Source: CAJQND01 sp051010055 (GTDB lineage: Bacteria; Pseudomonadota; Alphaproteobacteria; Rhizobiales; CAJQND01). From it: a stretch of DNA of 27,008 bases. The stretch spans positions 1 through 27,008 of the forward strand of contig JBPCVY010000192.1 in assembly GCA_051010055.1 (NCBI GenBank), read 5' to 3'. The notes under the pieces were generated by a model. It was not told the DNA's origin. It was given only the letters and a program-made list of their open reading frames with translations, and did no database searches. A program made the translations under genes and the position numbers. Shown here piece after piece: positions 16,443 through 24,321 of this stretch (within the stretch, counting starts at the first letter, position 1; every line of letters begins with the position of its first letter).

Positions 16443-18392
16443 ATGACAAAAGAACAACAAAAACTGCCGGGCGGCGCCTGGCCATCACCGGTATCTGCTG
16501 ATTTGGTTGCAGGCCAGTCCTTGCGCTTCGGAATGGTGCGCGCCTTTGATGACTATATCTATTGGTCGGAAGGCCGGCCAAGCGAAGGTGGAAGGGTTGC
16601 GATCATGCGCCAGGGAAAAGGGGGCAAGGCCGAAGATTTGCTGCCAGAGCCCTATTCAGCGCGCTCAAGAGTGCATGAATATGGCGGCGGCGAGTATCTC
16701 GTCACCGGCCACGGCGTGTTCTTTGTCAATGCGCCCGATCAAGACATTTATCTGATAAAGGCAGAGGGCTCGATTGAGAGAATCACCGATGAGAAAAGCT
16801 GGAGGTTTGCCGATTTTTGCCTGGATGAGGCAAATTCCAGGTTGATTGCCGTTGGTGAGCACCATGAAGGCGACCATGATCCAAAGCCTGAGAATGTGCT
16901 CGTTTCTGTTGGCCTAACCGGCCCGGCGAATGGCGCGGTTTCACGCCTCGTATCGGGTGCGGATTTTTATGCCAGCCCTACAATCTCAGCTGACGGCAAA
17001 AAACTTGCCTGGCTGGAATGGAGCCTGCCGGGAATGCCTTGGGATGATGGCCAGGTAAAGTCCGCCGAATTGGAAGACAGTGGTGCGCTGGGAACCCCGG
17101 TTGCAGTTGCAGGCGGAAATGGTTCTGCCGCCTTTCAGCCTGAGTGGGCTGGTGATGGAACGCTCTATTTCGTATGGGACAAAACAGGCTGGGGTCAGCT
17201 TTTCCGCTGGCGTGGTGGTGAACCGGAACAGGTTATTGACGAGCAGGCCGAGTTCGGGCTGCCTTTATGGGGGCTTGGCGCCCGTTCATATGCCCTCCTT
17301 TCCGACAATGAGGCATTTGCCACATGTTTTCTGAAAGGTGAGAGCCGAGCAACCTTGGTGGATTTACAAACAGGCAAGATGAACTGGCTGGAAACAGGGC
17401 TGGCCAACATCTATGGCCCGGTTGCAACAGGTGATGGAATCGCGGCCCTTGTAACGGGCCATAGGGAGGCGCCATTCGTTGCCCGCATCAACCGGAAGTG
17501 CGGCGTGTCGGCCCTGCGCAAGAGCGCTGAACTTGATTTTACGGGCGATGACATTTCGCCAGGCCAGGTGTTGGCTCTGGAAGGAAAGGGCGGGCGCACC
17601 GTCTGGACGGTTTATTATCCGCCGCAAAATGCATCATACACCTGCCCCGACGATGAAGCCCCGCCGCTTATCGCTTCAGCTCATGGCGGGCCGACGGGTA
17701 TGGCCGACAGGGGGCTCAAGCTAAAGGTTCAGTATTGGACTTCACGCGGCTTTGCCTATCTGGATGTGGATTATGCGGGCAGTTGGGGATATGGGCGCGC
17801 CTATATGACCTCGCTCAACGGGTTTTGGGGCGTGGCGGATGTGGAAGATGCGGTTGCCGGCGCCGAAGCCATGGTGGCGCGCGGGCTGGCCCATAAGGAC
17901 AAGCTCTTTATCTCCGGTGGCAGTGCCGGTGGCTACACAGTCCTATGCGCACTTGCCTTCCATGATGTTTTTCGCGCGGGGGCTTCATATTACGGCATTG
18001 GCGATCTCAACATGCTCCTTGAACTCACCCACAAATTCGAATCCGGCTACATCTACGCGCTCACCGGCACCACTGCGGGAAATACCGAACCGGTGTTGAC
18101 CGATCGGTCGCCACTTGCCCATGCGGAAGGGATTTCCGTTCCGGTCATTTTCTTTCAAGGTGCCAAGGATTTTGTGGTGCCGCCGGACCAGTCCCGCGAT
18201 ATGGTGGCCTCTCTTAAGAACCGCGGCGTGCCTGTGGCTTATCTGGAATTTCCCGAAGAGGCTCACGGGTTTCGCGCCGCCGATGTTATTTCCCGATGCC
18301 TTGAGGCCGAGTATGCGTTTTATGCCCGCATATTGGAGTTGCCGGCAGAGGGCTTGGCGCAGTTGAAAATTGAGAACGAAGGAGCGTTGTAG
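16443..18392 (+). CDS. S9-family serine peptidase (prolyl oligopeptidase / dipeptidyl aminopeptidase-like)
   Basis: I choose the ATG at 16443 (MTKEQQKLPGG), preceded by AAGG; the in-frame TTG at 16425 is weaker. The 649-residue product has no signal peptide, so it is probably cytoplasmic. Residues about 20-380 form a beta-propeller-like region (e.g. SPTISADGKKLAWLEWSLPG and 'GTLYFVWDKTGWGQLFRW'). The C-terminal alpha/beta-hydrolase domain carries Ser494 in G-G-S-A-G-G-Y, Asp576 in GAKDFVVPP and His608 in EEAHGFR, a complete S9 triad. The preceding 'DVDYAGSWGYGRAY' is typical of acylaminoacyl-peptidase relatives (S9C). The enzyme should release amino-terminal residues or acylated residues from short peptides. 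Its stop codon is directly followed by the ATG of the threonine aldolase gene, so the two form an operon, perhaps for amino acid salvage (inference). Confidence 0.92.
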   Translation: MTKEQQKLPGGAWPSPVSADLVAGQSLRFGMVRAFDDYIYWSEGRPSEGGRVAIMRQGKGGKAEDLLPEPYSARSRVHEYGGGEYLVTGHGVFFVNAPDQDIYLIKAEGSIERITDEKSWRFADFCLDEANSRLIAVGEHHEGDHDPKPENVLVSVGLTGPANGAVSRLVSGADFYASPTISADGKKLAWLEWSLPGMPWDDGQVKSAELEDSGALGTPVAVAGGNGSAAFQPEWAGDGTLYFVWDKTGWGQLFRWRGGEPEQVIDEQAEFGLPLWGLGARSYALLSDNEAFATCFLKGESRATLVDLQTGKMNWLETGLANIYGPVATGDGIAALVTGHREAPFVARINRKCGVSALRKSAELDFTGDDISPGQVLALEGKGGRTVWTVYYPPQNASYTCPDDEAPPLIASAHGGPTGMADRGLKLKVQYWTSRGFAYLDVDYAGSWGYGRAYMTSLNGFWGVADVEDAVAGAEAMVARGLAHKDKLFISGGSAGGYTVLCALAFHDVFRAGASYYGIGDLNMLLELTHKFESGYIYALTGTTAGNTEPVLTDRSPLAHAEGISVPVIFFQGAKDFVVPPDQSRDMVASLKNRGVPVAYLEFPEEAHGFRAADVISRCLEAEYAFYARILELPAEGLAQLKIENEGAL

Positions 18393-19448
18393 ATGGAGTT
18401 TCGTTCCGACAATGTGCACGGTGTTTCACCGGAAATACTTGCCGCAATCGGCAAGGCGAACGAGGGTAGTGCTGCTTCCTATGGCGAAGATGAGTTGACG
18501 GCGAGTGTGGAGCAAAAGTTCTGTGAGATTTTCGAGCGCGACGTGGCGGTTTTTCCAGTCGTGACGGGCACGGCGGCGAATGCCCTTGGTCTTTCGGCCA
18601 TTTCACCGCCCTATGGAGCTGTGTTTTGCCATGCCGGGTCTCACACCAATGTGGATGAGTGCGGCGCGCCTGAACTTTATACCGGAGGCGCTAAACTTAT
18701 AGGCCTGCGGGGAGTTGCGGGAAAGTACACCCCTGCTCATGTTGAAGCCGTCCTCAAAACGTTCATTCGCGGGGTTCATGACGCAAAACCTGCAGCAATG
18801 ACCATTACCCAGGCAACGGAAAGCGGCACGGTTTATTCAATCGGCGAAATTTCGGCACTTTCTGAGTTCGGAAAGTCCCGCGGCATGCGCATGCATATGG
18901 ATGGCGCCAGGTTTGCCAATGCGCTTGTTTCGCTTGATTGCACGCCCGCCGAAATGACGTGGAAGGCAGGGATTGATGTTTTATCGTTCGGCGCGACGAA
19001 AAATGGCGCCATGGCCGTCGAAGCAGTGGTGTTTTTCGACAAGTCGCTGGCGGAGGATTTCGGCTACCGGCGCATGCGGGCAGGCCACCTGGTCTCAAAG
19101 AGCCGATTTCTTGCGGCTCAATTTGACGCCTACCTGAGCGACGATTTGTGGCTTATAAACGCCCGCCATGCCAATGCTGCCGCCCAAAGAGTAAAAAGCG
19201 CCCTTGAACCTCTTAAAGGCACTCGCTTTCCCACTCCGGTTGAGGCAAACGAGCTGTTTCCCGTTATGCCCGCCGCGCTCGCTGAGGCGCTTCAGAACGA
19301 AGGCATCAAGATATATGAGTGGCCTGGTTCGGGCGATGATAGTGAGGCGCTTGAGGTTGGCGAAGTGATGATGAGATTTGTTACATCCTTCGCGACAACC
19401 GAAGGCGAATTGGCAGGCATTGAGAAAATTTGCAAATTTTTTCCATGA
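18393..19448 (+). CDS. ltaE: Low-specificity threonine aldolase-like PLP enzyme
   Basis: The 351-residue protein starts with no gap after the upstream peptidase stop (TAGATG). It opens with FRSDNVHGVSPEIL and ASYGEDELT, the usual N-terminus of beta-eliminating-lyase/threonine aldolase enzymes. The PLP site is shown by Asp170 (MHMDGARFANAL) and the Schiff-base Lys203 in 'VLSFGATKNGAMAVEAVVFF'; His83/84-region residues (HAGSHTNVDE) fit the substrate side. It should cleave L-threonine or L-allo-threonine to glycine and acetaldehyde in the cytoplasm. The symbol rests on family resemblance; a related activity such as phenylserine aldolase cannot be excluded. A strong terminator hairpin lies about 125 nt downstream. 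Confidence 0.88.
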   Translation: MEFRSDNVHGVSPEILAAIGKANEGSAASYGEDELTASVEQKFCEIFERDVAVFPVVTGTAANALGLSAISPPYGAVFCHAGSHTNVDECGAPELYTGGAKLIGLRGVAGKYTPAHVEAVLKTFIRGVHDAKPAAMTITQATESGTVYSIGEISALSEFGKSRGMRMHMDGARFANALVSLDCTPAEMTWKAGIDVLSFGATKNGAMAVEAVVFFDKSLAEDFGYRRMRAGHLVSKSRFLAAQFDAYLSDDLWLINARHANAAAQRVKSALEPLKGTRFPTPVEANELFPVMPAALAEALQNEGIKIYEWPGSGDDSEALEVGEVMMRFVTSFATTEGELAGIEKICKFFP

Positions 19449-19573
19449 TTTTTCGGAAAATCGACAAATATTCGCAAATTGCCAAAAGAGTGCACTTTTG
19501 AGCAAGAATGTTTGAGGGTGCAAGGTTACAAAAGCCAAGTCATTTAGTGATATTTTTTATCTTAATAATGACC

Positions 19574-19620
19574 GCCCTTCCTCTATTGTTCCCAGTCCTA
19601 GAGGAAGGGCTTTAATTTTT
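19574..19620 (+). terminator. Strong intrinsic terminator after threonine aldolase
   Basis: GCCCTTCCTCTA (19574-19585) and TAGAGGAAGGGC (19599-19610) form a perfect 12-bp stem with a 13-nt loop, followed by TTTAATTTTT. This fits termination of plus-strand transcripts from the peptidase/aldolase operon. On the minus strand no T-tract follows, so it is not an evident terminator for the heat-shock gene. The 125 nt between the aldolase stop and the stem (19449-19573) are AT-rich and non-coding. Confidence 0.85.
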
Positions 19621-19690
19621 CCCGGAACTAATTTTTTCTTAAAATTCCGTTGATTTTTCAGCGCGTGCTAATTGTCCAAGCGCGCGCACG

Positions 19691-19719
19691 AAAAAGGGCA
19701 GCGCCTTTCGGCACCACCC
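19691..19719 (-). terminator. Intrinsic terminator of the small heat-shock gene
   Basis: On the minus strand GGGTGGTGCC (19719-19710) pairs with GGCGCTGCCC (19705-19696) over 10 positions, including three G-U pairs. A GAAA tetraloop closes the stem and TTTTT follows. It lies 31 nt past the hsp20 stop, the expected place. Confidence 0.85.
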
Positions 19720-19749
19720 TCGTTCAACTCAAGATCAGTGGCTGCTTGG

Positions 19750-20208
19750 TTATGCGGCCTTCTGTTCTATCTTTTTCGTCTCGCGGCCACCTTCATTAGC
19801 GATTTTGATCGTGCGCGACTTCATTGCTTCGGGAATTTCGCGCTTCAGATCAATGTGCAGCAGTCCGTTTTCAAGCTTTGCGCCATGCACTTCCACATAG
19901 TCTGCAAGCTGGAAACGGCGCTCAAAACCGCGGGCCGCAATGCCCTGATGCAGATACTGGACTTCGCCAGCGACCGCATCTGATTTCCGACCGGAAATGG
20001 TCAAAGCATTTTCCTTGACTTCAACTTCCAGCTCATCGGCAGCAAAGCCGGCAACCGCCATGGTGATGCGGTACTCATTCTCGTCTTTGCGCTCGATATT
20101 ATAGGGAGGATAGCCATTATTGGCTTCAACGCCGGAAACTTGGTCGAGCATGTTTGCAAGACGGTCAAATCCAACGGTTGAACGGTAAAGGGGGGTAAGG
20201 TCAAACAT
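19750..20208 (-). CDS. Small heat-shock protein, Hsp20/alpha-crystallin family
   Basis: The 152-residue protein has the N-terminal MFDLTPLYRSTVGFDRL typical of IbpA/HspH proteins. An alpha-crystallin domain follows (about 35-130), with YPPYNIERKDENEYRITMAV and AGFAADELEV, then 'ENALTISGRK' and the closing ENGLLHIDLKRE (A-x-x-x-N-G-x-L pattern), and a short C-terminal extension. sHsps are ATP-independent holdases that bind unfolding proteins in heat shock. Its control region is unusually readable: a sigma-32-type promoter, a ROSE-like thermometer that covers the Shine-Dalgarno, and an intrinsic terminator. It is monocistronic and stands divergent to the alpha/beta-hydrolase gene. No defects seen. 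Confidence 0.95.
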   Translation of the reverse strand: MFDLTPLYRSTVGFDRLANMLDQVSGVEANNGYPPYNIERKDENEYRITMAVAGFAADELEVEVKENALTISGRKSDAVAGEVQYLHQGIAARGFERRFQLADYVEVHGAKLENGLLHIDLKREIPEAMKSRTIKIANEGGRETKKIEQKAA

Positions 20209-20300
20209 TTGTATAACTCCTTCTCAAATGAGCAAGGCTCATATGGCCCGCCACATTGGGCCGGACCAGATTGATGTACTTGCGAACCCCGTTCGGGCAT
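20209..20300 (-). ncRNA. ROSE-like RNA thermometer in the hsp20 5' UTR
   Basis: Read on the minus strand, the last hairpin before the start codon is CCTTGCTCATTTGAGAAGG (20237-20219). CCTT pairs with AAGG and CTC with GAG; a single G is left opposite no partner, and the AAGGAG Shine-Dalgarno is trapped in the 3' arm. The TTGCT stretch facing the SD, with its unpaired G, is the hallmark of ROSE elements found before rhizobial small heat-shock genes. Two more hairpins lie upstream: GGCCC/GGGCC (20262-20245) and CGAAC/GTTCG (20295-20283). Melting at heat-shock temperature would free the SD. The 5' limit is inferred from the promoter position. Confidence 0.82.
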
Positions 20301-20308
20301 CCGCATCT

Positions 20309-20339
20309 CTTAGATAGTTTTGGCGCTGGAAATTTCAAG
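20309..20339 (-). promoter_or_regulatory. Sigma-32 (RpoH) type heat-shock promoter of hsp20
   Basis: On the minus strand CTTG (20339-20336, within CTTGAAA) is followed after 17 nt by ACTATCTAAG (20318-20309). This agrees at nearly every position with the alphaproteobacterial heat-shock consensus CTTG-N17/18-CYTATNTNNG; only the first base of the second box differs. Transcription would begin near 20300, about 90 nt before the start codon, leaving exactly the ROSE-like region as leader. Confidence 0.82.
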
Positions 20340-20443
20340 ATGCTGGTTACGCCGTAAAATGGGTTCAATTTGTACGTAACTTCCGGTAAACATTTTTACC
20401 GCGGTGCAAAGGGTGGGCGCCCGCGTGGATGACAGGCGGTTTC

Positions 20444-21439
20444 ATGAAAATACCTGACGGCAAACTGGTTTCGACAGAGGACAATGAAATTCCGGAAGGT
20501 GCTGAATCCGGGGTTTTTGAATCCTCAGATGACCGGCTCTTGCGCTATGCGATCTGGCCGGCGTTGGGCGATGCGCGGAAGGGTACGGTTTGCCTTTTCC
20601 AGGGCCGCGGAGAATTTATCGAAAAATACTATGAAACAGTGAACGATTTGCGCGCCCGCGGCTATGCCGTTGCCGCCCTGGACTGGCGCGGTCAAGGTGG
20701 CTCCGGTTACACCAAGCGCAAATTTCTTGATTCATATGTGGGCACATTTGAGGAGTATGAAGACGATTTAATTACCTTCATGCGCTTCATCGTGCTGCCT
20801 GATTGTCCGCCGCCATATCATGCAATTGCCCATTCAACCGGCGGGCTTGTGATGGCCAGTGTTCTGCAGCGGCGCACATGGTTTGAGAAAGTCATCATCA
20901 CCGCGCCACTTCTGCAATTGGCATCGCGCACAATTCCGTGGAGAGGGGTCCAGTTTTTTGCCGGCTTTCTTACCGCCGTTGGCTTTGGCGGTTTGAGCCT
21001 TCCAGGCCGTAAAGCGCGAAGTTTTGTTTCAACGCCTTTTTATGACAATCCCTTTACCAGCGATGAAGAGCGCTTCAACCGCATCAAGGAAGTTGCGCAG
21101 ACACATTCATTCTTGTCGGCCAAGCGTCCGCGTATCGGCTGGCTACATGCTGCGTTCAGGGCCATGTCGCATGCACGGGCAGTCCCGGCAAAATCAGAGT
21201 TGTGTTCACCAGTGATGATAATTTCCTCAAGGCGCGACCAGGTGGTGAACCGTGATGCGGCAGAAGAGTTTGCAAACCGCATCGGCAATGCCACAAACAT
21301 TGTGATTGATGGCGCCCGCCATGAACTGTTGATGGAGCGTGATGAATTGCGCGAACAATTTTGGGCAGCGTTTGATTCATTCTTCGAAGACATTCAGCCC
21401 GGAACTGCCAAGCCACAAATGCGGGAAAAGGCTGCCTGA
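20444..21439 (+). CDS. Alpha/beta hydrolase, lysophospholipase / monoacylglycerol lipase-like
   Basis: The ATG at 20444 (MKIPDGKLV) has AGGCGG close upstream; an ATG at 20429 would add five residues with a poorer site. The 331-residue protein has the fold's oxyanion strand VCLFQGRGEFIEKYYE and 'RGYAVAALDWRGQGGS', as in the PldB-like hydrolases of alphaproteobacteria. The nucleophile is Ser131 in I-A-H-S-T-G-G, with Asp265 (SSRRDQVV) and His293 (GARHELLME) completing the triad. No signal peptide is evident, so the enzyme is likely cytoplasmic or membrane-associated and acts on lysophospholipids or monoglycerides (family knowledge). It ends 4 nt before the convergent phosphatase gene with no visible terminator, so the two transcripts may overlap at their ends. 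Confidence 0.88.
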   Translation: MKIPDGKLVSTEDNEIPEGAESGVFESSDDRLLRYAIWPALGDARKGTVCLFQGRGEFIEKYYETVNDLRARGYAVAALDWRGQGGSGYTKRKFLDSYVGTFEEYEDDLITFMRFIVLPDCPPPYHAIAHSTGGLVMASVLQRRTWFEKVIITAPLLQLASRTIPWRGVQFFAGFLTAVGFGGLSLPGRKARSFVSTPFYDNPFTSDEERFNRIKEVAQTHSFLSAKRPRIGWLHAAFRAMSHARAVPAKSELCSPVMIISSRRDQVVNRDAAEEFANRIGNATNIVIDGARHELLMERDELREQFWAAFDSFFEDIQPGTAKPQMREKAA

Positions 21440-21443
21440 GCGG

Positions 21444-22247
21444 CTATTGAGAAAACAGTTTCAGAACTTCCTCATGCAGCTGCGGCGTGGCCGCTGCAAC
21501 AATATCACCACCATTGTGCGCAGGCTCACCGCCAAGGGTGGTGACAACACCTCCCGCATTCTCAACTATCGGCACGAGCGCTGCGATGTCGTAGGAATTC
21601 AGGCCCGGATCGATTGCAATATCAATGTGCCCCGCCGCCACCATGCAAAAGAAGTATGCATCACCGCTAAAGCGGGCAAACTTGGCCCGTGATTTCAGTT
21701 CCTCGTAAGGTGCATTCAGAACTCCGGTGAACAAATCGGGCACCGTGGTGCAAAATGATGCTTCTTCAATTGCACTCATCCCTGATGTTTTGAGCTGCGC
21801 TGTCTCGCCGCCCGGCCCCCGATACCAGCTTTTTGACTCTCCCGCGCCGGCGAAGAACCGCTCGCGTGTAAAGCCCTGGCTGGCCATGCCGGCAACGGCG
21901 CCGGAGGAAGAATTCAGGCCGATCAACGTCATCCAGTTTAGCATACCGGTGATAAAGGCCTTAGTACCGTCCAGCGGGTCCAGCACCCAAACCGGCTGCC
22001 CACCCGATGATGCATCTTTGTTTCCGAATTCCTCTCCCACGATGCCGTGTTCGGGATAGCGTACTTCAATCAATGCGCGAATTGCTTTTTCAGCTTCACG
22101 GTCGGCTTTTGTCACCGGGTCAAACCCGTTTTCCTCTTTATTGGCAACCGCAACGCCCGTCCGGAAGTAACGCCTAAGCGCCCCGTCAGCAGCGTCCGCC
22201 AGCTCGTGCAGAAACTCCAAAGGCACCGTATCAGGTTTTCCACTCAT
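21444..22247 (-). CDS. hisN: Inositol-monophosphatase-family phosphatase, probably histidinol-phosphatase
   Basis: The 267-residue protein has the metal-binding set of the IMPase fold: GFDPVTKADREAE, Glu72 in IVGEEFG, and Asp90/Asp93 in VLDPLDGTKAFITG, plus the late 'SYDIAALVPIVENAGG'. The AFITG ending of the D-P-x-D-G-T motif, rather than N-F, favours the HisN branch, which removes phosphate from histidinol phosphate in histidine synthesis. A plain inositol monophosphatase (SuhB-like) remains possible. The start has GAGGA upstream. Upstream on the opposite strand lies the MmgR-like sRNA, a setting I recall for that RNA family in rhizobia (not verified here). Confidence 0.87.
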   Translation of the reverse strand: MSGKPDTVPLEFLHELADAADGALRRYFRTGVAVANKEENGFDPVTKADREAEKAIRALIEVRYPEHGIVGEEFGNKDASSGGQPVWVLDPLDGTKAFITGMLNWMTLIGLNSSSGAVAGMASQGFTRERFFAGAGESKSWYRGPGGETAQLKTSGMSAIEEASFCTTVPDLFTGVLNAPYEELKSRAKFARFSGDAYFFCMVAAGHIDIAIDPGLNSYDIAALVPIVENAGGVVTTLGGEPAHNGGDIVAAATPQLHEEVLKLFSQ

Positions 22248-22558
22248 GCTTTCCTCATTGAAGATGGATTGTGCACTGGTTCAAAGAAGGCTTGGCCACA
22301 GTCATAACCGGAACCGAGGCGATGGCAACTCTCATTGTGAGGCAACAACGAAAAACTCAGTTAAAATTAATTGTGCAATGCAGTATTTGCCCGATTTTTG
22401 ACACATTGCTTGATGCACTGCAGAAATGAACTAAATCGAATGGAAATATCGAGGGAATTTATCAAAATATTTTTCTTATTATATTCAAATATTTAACATA
22501 CCATCTGTGTTGTTTTTGCAACGCTTCTTGAGAAAATCTAGATTAACGCCGAATTTTC

Positions 22559-22587
22559 TTGATTGTTGTGCGGTGCGAAGGCATATT
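22559..22587 (+). promoter_or_regulatory. Candidate sigma-70 promoter of the MmgR-like sRNA
   Basis: TTGATT (22559-22564) and CATATT (22582-22587) are separated by 17 nt and sit just upstream of the first sRNA hairpin, predicting a start near 22594. The rest of the gap, 22248-22558 (about 310 nt), is AT-rich, shows no gene, and should hold the hisN promoter, which I could not pin down. Confidence 0.5.
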
Positions 22588-22593
22588 GTGCAT

Positions 22594-22688
22594 ATGCGAA
22601 ATGGAGCCTTCCTCTGTTTCGCCGCCCTTCCTGGGCGTTTCCTCCCTAGACTTGGGCCGCCCCACAAAGTGTGGCGGTCCTTTTTTTT
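22594..22688 (+). ncRNA. mmgR: Small RNA of the alpha-r8 / MmgR (Rfam suhB) type
   Basis: The stretch forms a compact sRNA of about 95 nt. Hairpin 1 has GCGAAA (22596-22601) paired with TTTCGC (22617-22622). Hairpin 2 has CGCCC (22623-22627) paired with GGGCG (22633-22637) over a TTCCT loop. A single-stranded TTTCCTCCCT (22638-22647) follows, then an intrinsic terminator. The ten-base TTTCCTCCCT, complementary to Shine-Dalgarno sequences, is as I recall the invariant block of the alpha-r8 family, whose Sinorhizobium member MmgR limits polyhydroxybutyrate accumulation. The neighbours (an IMPase-family gene and N-formylglutamate amidohydrolase, then cpdR) also fit that family's usual location. 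The exact 5' end is inferred. Confidence 0.78.
22654..22688 (+). terminator. Rho-independent terminator of the MmgR-like sRNA
   Basis: GGGCCGCC (22654-22661) pairs with GGCGGTCC (22673-22680) including one G-U. Three more pairs follow above one mismatch, and eight T residues lie directly after the stem (22681-22688). No plus-strand protein gene lies upstream for over 1.2 kb, so the terminator must serve a short non-coding transcript. Confidence 0.88.
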
Positions 22689-22697
22689 GAAGACAGC

Positions 22698-23618
22698 CTA
22701 TTCCGCTGCAAGCCTGCCGGGGTACAAAATGCCGGGCATTTGAGCTGCAAGGTTTTCCATGATTTGCATCAACGAATCCTGCAATTCGCCGAAACCACTT
22801 TCAGCCTCGAGGGTTTCCTCATTCATATAGAGCGCCCGGTTCACCTCAATCTGGATTGAATGGCGCTGGTGGGCTGGCCGGCCATAGTGTTGGGTGATGT
22901 GTCCGCCGGCATATGGCTTGTTGCGGGCAACGGAAAATCCGGCATCGCTAAGTGCGCTTTCCAGAAAATCTGTAATCGCGCTGTGGCAGGTTGAACCATA
23001 GCGGTCGCCAAGCACGAAGTCTGGCCGGCGGCGCGACGGGTTGCCGGCAGCTGACAGGCTGGCAGATGGCATGGAGTGGCAATCCAGCAGCAACACCTCA
23101 CCAAATTTTTTGCGGGTTTGATTAAGAAGGTTCTCCAGGCAGGCGTGATAGGGCAAGTAAAGGTCATGAATGCGCTGGGCGGCGTCTGAAAACTCCAACG
23201 GAGCAGCATAAATTTCCTCAGTTTCGCTCACCACCCTTGGAATTGTGCCAAGCCCGCCGGCAACCCGCATTGATGAAGTGTTTACATAGTCGGGTAGGGG
23301 GTGGGCGAACATGGCCGGGTCAAGCTCGTATGGCTCGCGATTCACATCAAGATAGGCGCGCGGAAAATTCACCTTCAATAGGGGCGCGCCAAAACGCACC
23401 ACCGGCCCGAACAAAACATCCATCAGTGCATCTTCCGAGCGTCGCAGAGCGTGACTGTCAAGCTTGGAACTCTCGACAAATTTTTCCGGATAGACGCTGC
23501 CTGAATGGGGAGAATTGAATACCAGCGAGCAGCTTGCTTCCGCCGGGCGCAAGACTTCGAAAGGCGGGTCGAAAAGCACCGCCGGTGTTCGTGAGTTCCG
23601 ATCCTTGAAGAGCCCCAT
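22698..23618 (-). CDS. N-formylglutamate amidohydrolase family protein
   Basis: I set the start at the ATG at 23618 (MGLFKDRNSRTPA), with GGAG 6 nt upstream; an ATG 60 nt earlier lacks that and adds an unlikely tail. The 306-residue product shows LVFNSPHSGSVYPEKF, then 'VNFPRAYLDVNREPYELD' and 'VLLLDCHSMPS', then 'KPYAGGHITQHYGRP' with 'HSIQIEVNRALYMNE'. These are the conserved blocks of the FGase family, including the metal/substrate His and Glu residues. The canonical reaction releases formate and glutamate from N-formyl-glutamate. No histidine-degradation genes are nearby, so its substrate here may differ from that of the hut operon enzyme. The gene is convergent with the sRNA, 9 nt from its terminator. 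Confidence 0.9.
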   Translation of the reverse strand: MGLFKDRNSRTPAVLFDPPFEVLRPAEASCSLVFNSPHSGSVYPEKFVESSKLDSHALRRSEDALMDVLFGPVVRFGAPLLKVNFPRAYLDVNREPYELDPAMFAHPLPDYVNTSSMRVAGGLGTIPRVVSETEEIYAAPLEFSDAAQRIHDLYLPYHACLENLLNQTRKKFGEVLLLDCHSMPSASLSAAGNPSRRRPDFVLGDRYGSTCHSAITDFLESALSDAGFSVARNKPYAGGHITQHYGRPAHQRHSIQIEVNRALYMNEETLEAESGFGELQDSLMQIMENLAAQMPGILYPGRLAAE

Positions 23619-23858
23619 GTTGTCTCCGCATCCCAGTATATCAGCATGCGGCATCAAGGGCAGCCGCAACCCCTTCAAGATGCCAGCGTGCAGCGGCGGT
23701 GTCTACCACTCATCGCATCCTGGCGCCTGCCTCACCGACGAAAAATCGAAAAAAAGTTTTAGGTTATTGGACGAAAGTTACAATGCCTTCACCAGCCATT
23801 TACCAGTTGCAGGTAGGTTCGCAGCGGTTGGGGAAGTGAAAACCAAACGAAAAAGACG

Positions 23859-24218
23859 ATGGCAAAAATTCTTCTGGCGGAAGATGACCGCGATTTGCGC
23901 ACCTTTTTGGAGCGCGCACTTGAAAAAGCCGGGCATGAGGTCACCTCATTTGGCGAAGGGGCAAGTGCGTATGAATGCATCAAGACCGGTGCGTTCGACT
24001 TGCTGCTGACTGATATTGTGATGCCAGAGATGGACGGCATTGAACTTGCCCGCCGTGCCGCTGATCTTGATCCTGCGCTGAAAATCATGTTTATCACCGG
24101 ATTTGCCGCGGTTGCACTTAATCCAGACAGCGATGCGCCGAAAAATGCGAAGGTTTTGTCCAAACCCTTCCACTTGCGCGATCTCGTAAACGAGGTCGAC
24201 CGCATGATGGCGGCATGA
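23859..24218 (+). CDS. cpdR: CpdR-like single-domain response regulator
   Basis: This 119-residue stand-alone receiver domain has acidic pocket Glu8/Asp9/Asp10 (LLAEDDRD), phospho-acceptor Asp52 in LLLTDIVMPEMDGIELARRA, and Lys102 in 'VLSKPFHLRDLV'. The block KIMFITGFAAVALNPDSDAP is characteristic of CpdR. In Caulobacter and Sinorhizobium, unphosphorylated CpdR directs ClpXP protease to its cell-cycle substrates, under control of the CckA-ChpT relay. No output domain is present, as expected. The 180-nt region upstream, divergent from the amidohydrolase gene, should hold its promoter; I see no clear CtrA box (TTAA-N7-TTAA) there. Confidence 0.95.
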   Translation: MAKILLAEDDRDLRTFLERALEKAGHEVTSFGEGASAYECIKTGAFDLLLTDIVMPEMDGIELARRAADLDPALKIMFITGFAAVALNPDSDAPKNAKVLSKPFHLRDLVNEVDRMMAA

Positions 24219-24321
24219 TTTTTCTGCCTTCAAATCCATAACCACCCTTGCGCGCAATCTGCGGTGCGGATATACCGTTTTCCCGGCTGTTACCTTGCCA
24301 TTAACCGGCGCAGCTAAAAGT

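Noticed and set aside
20384..20401. CGGTAAA-CATT-TTTACCG hairpin between hsp20 and the hydrolase gene, considered as a terminator.
   Set aside because: The genes are divergent here so nothing needs to end, and no T-tract follows the stem on either strand. It may be an operator, but there is no support.
22507..22743. A short plus-strand frame (78 codons) across the sRNA region.
   Set aside because: It reads straight through the sRNA hairpins and the T8 terminator, and its peptide is unlike any family I know; the RNA explanation fits better.
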